From an uncultured Bacilli bacterium (GTDB lineage: Bacteria; Bacillota_I; Bacilli_A; RF39; UBA660), in NCBI GenBank assembly GCA_947853245.1, contig CANTWP010000086.1:1-10501 (forward strand): a stretch of 10,501 nt of DNA, in the 5' to 3' direction. Positions 7,123 through 10,501 of this stretch are shown here, in pieces (position 1 is the first letter of the stretch; every line of letters begins with the position of its first letter). Both the position numbers and the translations under genes were made by a program. The notes under the pieces were generated by a model, which searched no databases, had not been told where the DNA came from, and was given only the letters and a program-made list of their open reading frames with translations.

Positions 7123-7998
7123 ATGAAAAAAAACAAATTATTATTTACCATTTTAACATTTTTAATATTATTTATTTTTCCTAAAGCACAAGCTTTGGAA
7201 TGTGATTATGAAATTAAAAATACAAAAGGAAGCATTTGTAAATTAAAAATATCCATAGTAGAAAATGATACATTACAAGCAATGATTGAGCAAGAACCTG
7301 GCTCTGGTAAGTATGTTGATTATGCTAAACTATCAGTACTTCCTATGTGTGACGGTGAACATGTTTGGTGGGATAAAGATGACAAGTTTGAGAAATCACA
7401 GCCTGAAAAGTTACCTTTTCTATATAATCAGTTCATTGAATTAAGTAAAAACGCCAATAATTGTCCCAATATTAATCAAAAAACATTTATATACAGACAT
7501 CAACAATATTCAAATTATTATTCATCTTTATTCAATAAAGATATATTAGGAATTTATTTTACTTCTGACACAAGCAATGAAAATATTAATTCCAGTGATA
7601 AAGACGAAAACATCAACGACAAAAATAATGAAGAGTTGGAAGAAATTAAAGATTTTTTTCTTGGAAAAACAATATGTGGTGGAGTAACAAATTTCACATT
7701 TCCGGAGATACTGCCAAAAACTACTAGCTTATTATATAATCTTCTTAAAATCTCTATTCCTGTTATTCTTGTTATTAAAGGTATGATGGATATGTTTAAA
7801 GCAACAACAGCTGGTAAAGAAGATGAAATGAAGAAAGCACAAAAAAAATTTGTACAACGCTTAATTGCTGGTGCCTGTGCATTACTAACATTCATTATTG
7901 TAGAAACTGTAATTAACTTTATTGCTGATAAAACTGGTAATAGCGGCGCTATTGATTGTGTAAATTGTTTCATTAATAATGAATGTCAAAAGATTTAA
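7123..7998 (+). CDS. Secreted Cys-rich domain fused to a VirB2/TrbC-like two-helix membrane core (291 aa)
   Basis: Function unknown. A signal peptide is clear: MKKNK, hydrophobic core 6-19, predicted cut after AQA (residue 24). An exterior domain (25-175) carries Cys 27, 39, 76 and 114 and ends in an Asn/Asp/Glu-rich linker (about 148-175). Two membrane helices follow (about 203-225 and 245-268), joined by a charged cytoplasmic loop (KATTAGKEDEMKKAQKKF), then an exterior tail with Cys 279, 282 and 288. C185 lies just before helix 1. This helix-basic loop-helix core is like VirB2/TrbC pilin-type subunits of type IV secretion and closely matches the protein at 10257-10499 (16 of 39 identical without gaps, including D223, KKA, RLIA and E261). 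The pilin-like assignment rests on topology and is tentative. Only plus-strand gene here; own promoter, divergent from rnr. Confidence 0.85.
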   Translation: MKKNKLLFTILTFLILFIFPKAQALECDYEIKNTKGSICKLKISIVENDTLQAMIEQEPGSGKYVDYAKLSVLPMCDGEHVWWDKDDKFEKSQPEKLPFLYNQFIELSKNANNCPNINQKTFIYRHQQYSNYYSSLFNKDILGIYFTSDTSNENINSSDKDENINDKNNEELEEIKDFFLGKTICGGVTNFTFPEILPKTTSLLYNLLKISIPVILVIKGMMDMFKATTAGKEDEMKKAQKKFVQRLIAGACALLTFIIVETVINFIADKTGNSGAIDCVNCFINNECQKI

Positions 7999-8023
7999 TT
8001 AAATATAATTTTCAAGATATAAC

Positions 8024-8042
8024 AATAAAGATAAGCTTTATT
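8024..8042 (+). terminator. Weak hairpin after the VirB2-like fusion gene
   Basis: AATAAAG and CTTTATT form a 7-bp stem with a 5-nt loop, 26 nt past the stop codon. The following sequence has only a few T residues, so it may be an inefficient first terminator ahead of the longer hairpin at 8068-8114, or chance pairing in AT-rich DNA. Confidence 0.3.
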
Positions 8043-8067
8043 TGAAATAATATTATAATTACATAAT

Positions 8068-8114
8068 AAAAATCAAGGATCTAGATGAACTTAATTTATT
8101 CGCCCTTGATTTTT
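8068..8114. terminator. Probable bidirectional terminator between convergent genes
   Basis: Perfect 11-bp inverted repeat: AAAAATCAAGG (8068-8078) and CCTTGATTTTT (8104-8114). Both strands read into T-rich sequence, so it could end both the plus-strand gene at 7123-7998 and the minus-strand rmuC operon ending at 8176. The 25-nt loop is unusually long for an intrinsic terminator. The rest of the 177-bp gap holds a 7-bp hairpin at 8024 and a 6-bp hairpin at 8144-8158, and no gene that I can support. Confidence 0.6.
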
Positions 8115-8175
8115 AATTTTAGACTTTTTATGATATCTACCAATTGAAGTCACTTCAAAATAGATGTATAGTTCT

Positions 8176-8784
8176 TTATTTTAATCCATTTATAAAATTT
8201 GTGATTAATAATTTTTTATTATTTACATATTCATATAAATAACAAACTGATACTAAAATACTACCTAGTAATGCACAAATAATATCTTTCATTGTATCCA
8301 TTACACCTGTTTCTAATACTTTTTGAGCATCCCCACCTAATATACTATCTGCACTAAATTCAAATATTTCCCATAAAGCCGCAACTGCTAAGGCTACAAA
8401 AATTATATATGTAATATTAAATGCATAACTCTTTTTATCAAATTTTTTAAAATCAATTAATAAGATAAACCCTAGCAAGGCAGTTAACATTCCAGATATA
8501 TAATGTACAAGTGAATCATACCAATAGATAATTCCATATAAATGTAGAACACTACCCAATAAACTTGCACATATAACAAAAACTAAATATACTAATTCTA
8601 CAAGATCACTAACATTAACTTTAAATTTTCTTAATATGACAGGTAAAATTAACAAAGCATAATTACTTAACATTACTAATATGTTAGAGTCATATTTGCC
8701 AAGTATAGTTAATACTAAACATACTGTGTTGGTAAGAGCGGCTAATACAATTAATAATTTATTCGTTATCTCTATCTTCTTCAT
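8176..8784 (-). CDS. YjdF/DUF2238-like integral membrane protein (202 aa)
   Basis: Polytopic membrane protein with about six helices (roughly residues 9-28, 35-51, 62-83, 96-110, 124-141, 166-185). It carries the conserved features of the YjdF (DUF2238) family: a YDSLVHYISG segment (89-98), ALWEIFEF (136-143) with acidic residues inside a helix, and DTMKDI (163-168) followed by a small-residue helix ALLGSILVS. The biochemical function of this family is unknown. The ATG lies inside the 3' end of rmuC (26-bp overlap), with GAGGG about 9 nt upstream, so it is very likely translated with rmuC from one message. It ends before a bidirectional hairpin. Family call is by motif memory, fairly confident; no role is inferred. 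Confidence 0.82.
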   Translation of the reverse strand: MKKIEITNKLLIVLAALTNTVCLVLTILGKYDSNILVMLSNYALLILPVILRKFKVNVSDLVELVYLVFVICASLLGSVLHLYGIIYWYDSLVHYISGMLTALLGFILLIDFKKFDKKSYAFNITYIIFVALAVAALWEIFEFSADSILGGDAQKVLETGVMDTMKDIICALLGSILVSVCYLYEYVNNKKLLITNFINGLK

Positions 8785-9841
8785 ACGGTAATTCCCTCAT
8801 TTCTACTTGATTAATCGAATTAAATCTCTTAGTAATTTTATCTGTCGTTGTATGTATTTCTTTTACATCTTTAGAAACTGTTTCTATACTTCTATAAAGC
8901 TTGTCCCATCTATCCTTATATCTCTTAAATTCATCATCTAGTAAGCGTAATTCTTGATGGATCACTTTAGTATACTTATCTCTTTCAATATTTTTTATAA
9001 GTATCTGTAAAGTAGTAAGGGTACTAATTAATGTTGTAGGTGAAGTTATCCAAACCTTTTTTCTATAAGCATAATCCATTACATCTTGATGATAGGCATT
9101 TACTTCAGCAAATACCGCTTCAGCAGGCAAAAACATAATCGCTTGATCTGTAGTAACACCAGGAATGATATATTTACTACTAATCGCATCAATGTGTTTC
9201 TTCATATCAGATTTAAATAGTTTTTCAGCTTGAGCTCTTACTGTAACATCATTATTTTTATCAACCATAATTTGATAATTTTCAAGTGGAAACTTAGAAT
9301 CAATCGCAATTAAACCAATTGGATCAGGCGCAAATACTACACAATCGGCAATTGTTCCATTAGAAAAAGAATGTTGTAATTCATAAACTCTATTATTACC
9401 TTCACCAAATACGCTACTCAAAATATGTTTCAAATTTACTTCACCAAATATACCTCTAGTTTTCTTATCGGTAAGTATTCCTTGTAAAGATACTATATCA
9501 TTAGACAATATATCTATCTTTCGTTGCGCTTCATCTATTTTGCTTAATCTTTCTAAAACGGAGGTAAAAGTTTTATTAGTCTTTTCAAAATTTTGATCTA
9601 ATCTTTCATTTACTTTATCATTGATTAATCTTAGTCTATTATCAATACTATCATTTAATCTAGTAAAATCACCATTAAAATCTCTACTTAATTTATCCTT
9701 AAATTCCCCTATTTCTTTAATCATATTAGTCTCTAACTTACCAAGTCTTTCAGTAATATTAGATTCATTAATATTTTTCATTAAAGATATTACTACTAAA
9801 ATAAGTATTAAAATTAGTATTCCTATTATTACATAATCCAT
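8759..9841 (-). CDS. rmuC: RmuC-family DNA recombination protein
   Basis: RmuC proteins are membrane-anchored, coiled-coil proteins with a PD-(D/E)XK nuclease-like core, linked in E. coli genetics to limiting inversions at inverted repeats; the exact activity is unsettled. Numbered from M at 9841 (360 aa): one N-terminal helix (about 3-21), a coiled coil (about 25-120), then the core with GIFGE (130-134), IDSKFPLENY (from 180) and FLPAEAVFAEV (237-247), all family hallmarks, and a C-terminal helical region. The start at 9841 is preferred because GGTGAT ends 4 nt before it. An upstream in-frame ATG at 9859 overlaps a TATAAT box and would have no proper ribosome site. First gene of a two-gene unit with the YjdF-like gene, overlapping by 26 bp. 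Confidence 0.95.
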   Translation of the reverse strand: MDYVIIGILILILILVVISLMKNINESNITERLGKLETNMIKEIGEFKDKLSRDFNGDFTRLNDSIDNRLRLINDKVNERLDQNFEKTNKTFTSVLERLSKIDEAQRKIDILSNDIVSLQGILTDKKTRGIFGEVNLKHILSSVFGEGNNRVYELQHSFSNGTIADCVVFAPDPIGLIAIDSKFPLENYQIMVDKNNDVTVRAQAEKLFKSDMKKHIDAISSKYIIPGVTTDQAIMFLPAEAVFAEVNAYHQDVMDYAYRKKVWITSPTTLISTLTTLQILIKNIERDKYTKVIHQELRLLDDEFKRYKDRWDKLYRSIETVSKDVKEIHTTTDKITKRFNSINQVEMRELPYEEDRDNE

Positions 9842-9857
9842 TATTATCACCACTAAC

Positions 9858-9863
9858 ATTATA
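9858..9863 (-). promoter_or_regulatory. -10 box upstream of rmuC
   Basis: A perfect TATAAT on the minus strand ends 16 nt before the preferred rmuC start at 9841 and overlaps the alternative ATG at 9859. Predicted transcription start is near 9851, right at the GGTGAT ribosome site. The -35 position (about 9881-9886, TTTTAA) is poor and lies inside the 30-bp inverted repeat at 9880-9909. Confidence 0.45.
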
Positions 9864-9879
9864 TACTATTTATGATCAA

Positions 9880-9909
9880 ATTAAAATAAGATTGACATCT
9901 TATTTTAAT
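9880..9909 (-). terminator. 13-bp inverted repeat across the rhodanese stop codon: terminator or operator
   Basis: On the minus strand ATTAAAATAAGAT, a 4-nt GTCA loop and ATCTTATTTTAAT form a perfect 13-bp hairpin, followed by a short T run. The rhodanese stop codon (9902-9900) lies inside the first arm. The most likely role is an intrinsic terminator for the rhodanese gene. Because it also covers the -35 zone of rmuC, a regulator-binding palindrome is an alternative. Confidence 0.55.
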
Positions 9910-10187
9910 AAAATCCAAGATTGATATCCACCTAATATATTTATTACATTAAAACCTTTAGAACGTAAAATTTGACATAATTTGACACTCTTGACACCAC
10001 GACTACAATATATATAGTATATCTTATTTTTAGTTAAATATTTGTCATAATTTATTAATAATTCTTCAAAAGGAATATTTATTGCGTTATCTATATGCCC
10101 ATTATTATAATTTATTTTACCTCTAATATCAATTATATTAGCTGAACCACCTAGTTTTAGTAATTCTTCTATTGATATATTATTCAA
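9900..10187 (-). CDS. Single-domain rhodanese-like sulfurtransferase (95 aa)
   Basis: A stand-alone rhodanese domain, expected to carry sulfur as a persulfide on its active-site cysteine; donor and acceptor are unknown. Visible features: IIDIRGKINYNNGHIDNAINIP (residues 18-39, with the family Asp, Arg and His), and active-site loop CSRGVKS with catalytic C61 (61-67), followed by the helix and GFNVINILGGYQSW ending typical of PspE/YqhL/GlpE-size proteins. No signal peptide, so cytoplasmic. The start is TTG at 10187, supported by GGTGG 6 nt upstream; there is no nearby in-frame ATG that would preserve the N-terminal strand. It appears to be transcribed alone, with its own -10 box and a hairpin covering its stop. 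Confidence 0.92.
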   Translation of the reverse strand: MNNISIEELLKLGGSANIIDIRGKINYNNGHIDNAINIPFEELLINYDKYLTKNKIYYIYCSRGVKSVKLCQILRSKGFNVINILGGYQSWILLK

Positions 10188-10205
10188 TTTATACCACCCT
10201 AGTAT

Positions 10206-10211
10206 ATTATA
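10206..10211 (-). promoter_or_regulatory. -10 box upstream of the rhodanese gene
   Basis: A perfect TATAAT on the minus strand lies 18 nt before the TTG start. Predicted transcription would begin at about 10199, coincident with the AGGGTGG ribosome site. The -35 position is TATATA and not convincing. The preceding gene's terminator ends about 28 bp upstream. Confidence 0.45.
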
Positions 10212-10239
10212 TTAGTTAAATTTAACTTTATATAGAAAA

Positions 10240-10258
10240 AAAGACTATAAAAGTCTTT
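10240..10258 (-). terminator. Intrinsic terminator of the 80-aa VirB2-like gene
   Basis: On the minus strand AAAGACT and AGTCTTT form a 7-bp stem with a 5-nt TTTAT loop, followed directly by more T residues and then C. This is the cleanest intrinsic terminator in the window. The first arm overlaps the TAA stop codon (10259-10257) of the gene it terminates. Confidence 0.75.
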
Positions 10259-10499
10259 AAAAATCTGTAATTGGATAACACTCGCCAAAGCCCGCTAATC
10301 CCGCTATGTAAAGTATAAACTCTACTAATATTGGTAACAAGAATAATATTATAACAGCTATTAAACGTTTTATAAAGTTTTGCCATGCTTTCTTTAAGGC
10401 ATCTTGATCATCTGATGCTGATGCTTTAACAAAATCTAATGTACCTAAGACAATCATTAAAGCTAATGATACCCATCTAATTAACTTTAATGCATCCAT
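10257..10499 (-). CDS. Small VirB2/TrbC-like two-helix membrane protein, probably N-terminally cut by window edge
   Basis: Function unknown. Helix 1 (about 5-21), charged cytoplasmic loop (DFVKASASDDQDALKKAWQNFIKR, 22-45), helix 2 (about 46-66) and a short exterior tail with C74. The core matches the C-terminal part of the 291-aa protein at 7123-7998 with no gaps: D22, KA, KKA, F41, RLIA (45-48), and VE (59-60), the Glu being inside helix 2. Topology resembles pilin-type subunits of type IV secretion (VirB2/TrbC). The first Met is at the last complete codon of the window and the visible part of the preceding codon (TTN) is not a stop, so the reading frame likely continues and this Met may be internal. 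The 291-aa paralogue has a Cys before helix 1; the same is predicted in the missing part. Confidence 0.75.
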   Translation of the reverse strand: MDALKLIRWVSLALMIVLGTLDFVKASASDDQDALKKAWQNFIKRLIAVIILFLLPILVEFILYIAGLAGFGECYPITDF

Positions 10500-10501
10500 A
10501 A

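Noticed and set aside
7554..7973. Minus-strand open frame of 139 codons opposite the VirB2-like fusion gene
   Set aside because: The plus-strand frame has a signal peptide, Cys pattern and a paralogue in the same window; the antisense frame is a hydrophobic shadow of it.
8144..8158. 6-bp hairpin TTGAAG/CTTCAA with 3-nt loop
   Set aside because: No T tract follows on either strand and such short stems are expected by chance; not called as a terminator.

Overview
The window is AT-rich DNA (roughly 28-30% GC by eye) from a low-GC Gram-positive lineage. Strong AGGAGG-type ribosome binding sites, an adjacent rnr-smpB pair, RmuC and a YjdF-type membrane protein point to Firmicutes/Bacillota. The low GC, compact spacing and gene content suggest an uncultured gut Bacilli or Mollicutes-like group such as RF39; this is inference, not proof. 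TGA appears to be a real stop (it ends smpB), and the tryptophan codons I checked are TGG, so the mycoplasma code is not supported. There is no transposase, phage gene, tRNA, rRNA or CRISPR array.

Layout from left to right: (1) 30-860, minus strand, an HD-domain phosphohydrolase with its own promoter. (2) 961-4398, minus strand, a three-gene operon read from 4398 down to 961. It encodes a Cys-rich single-pass surface protein (473 aa), a coiled-coil/transmembrane/Pro-rich-stalk protein (582 aa) and an 81-aa protein. It has a good promoter at the 3' end of smpB and an intrinsic terminator at about 930-949. (3) 4451-6992, minus strand, smpB and rnr, overlapping by 17 bp: RNA quality control and trans-translation. 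(4) 7123-7998, plus strand, the only plus-strand gene: a secreted Cys-containing domain fused to a two-helix VirB2/TrbC-like core. (5) 7999-8175, the convergent gap, with hairpins acting as a probable two-way terminator. (6) 8176-9841, minus strand, rmuC and a yjdF-like membrane gene, overlapping by 26 bp. (7) 9900-10187, minus strand, a single-domain rhodanese with a TTG start. (8) 10257-10499, minus strand, a second VirB2/TrbC-like protein, probably cut at its N-terminus by the window edge.

The housekeeping genes (rnr, smpB, rmuC, HD hydrolase, rhodanese) are ordinary. The unusual material is a set of envelope proteins of unknown function: two paralogous pilin-like two-helix proteins (16 of 39 aligned residues identical, ungapped) and the 961-4398 operon. 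In that operon one product is mostly outside the cell and the other is mostly a cytoplasmic coiled coil tied to an exterior stalk. Together they could belong to an undescribed surface or secretion apparatus of these bacteria. No ATPase, channel or peptidase is present in the window, so that link remains a hypothesis.
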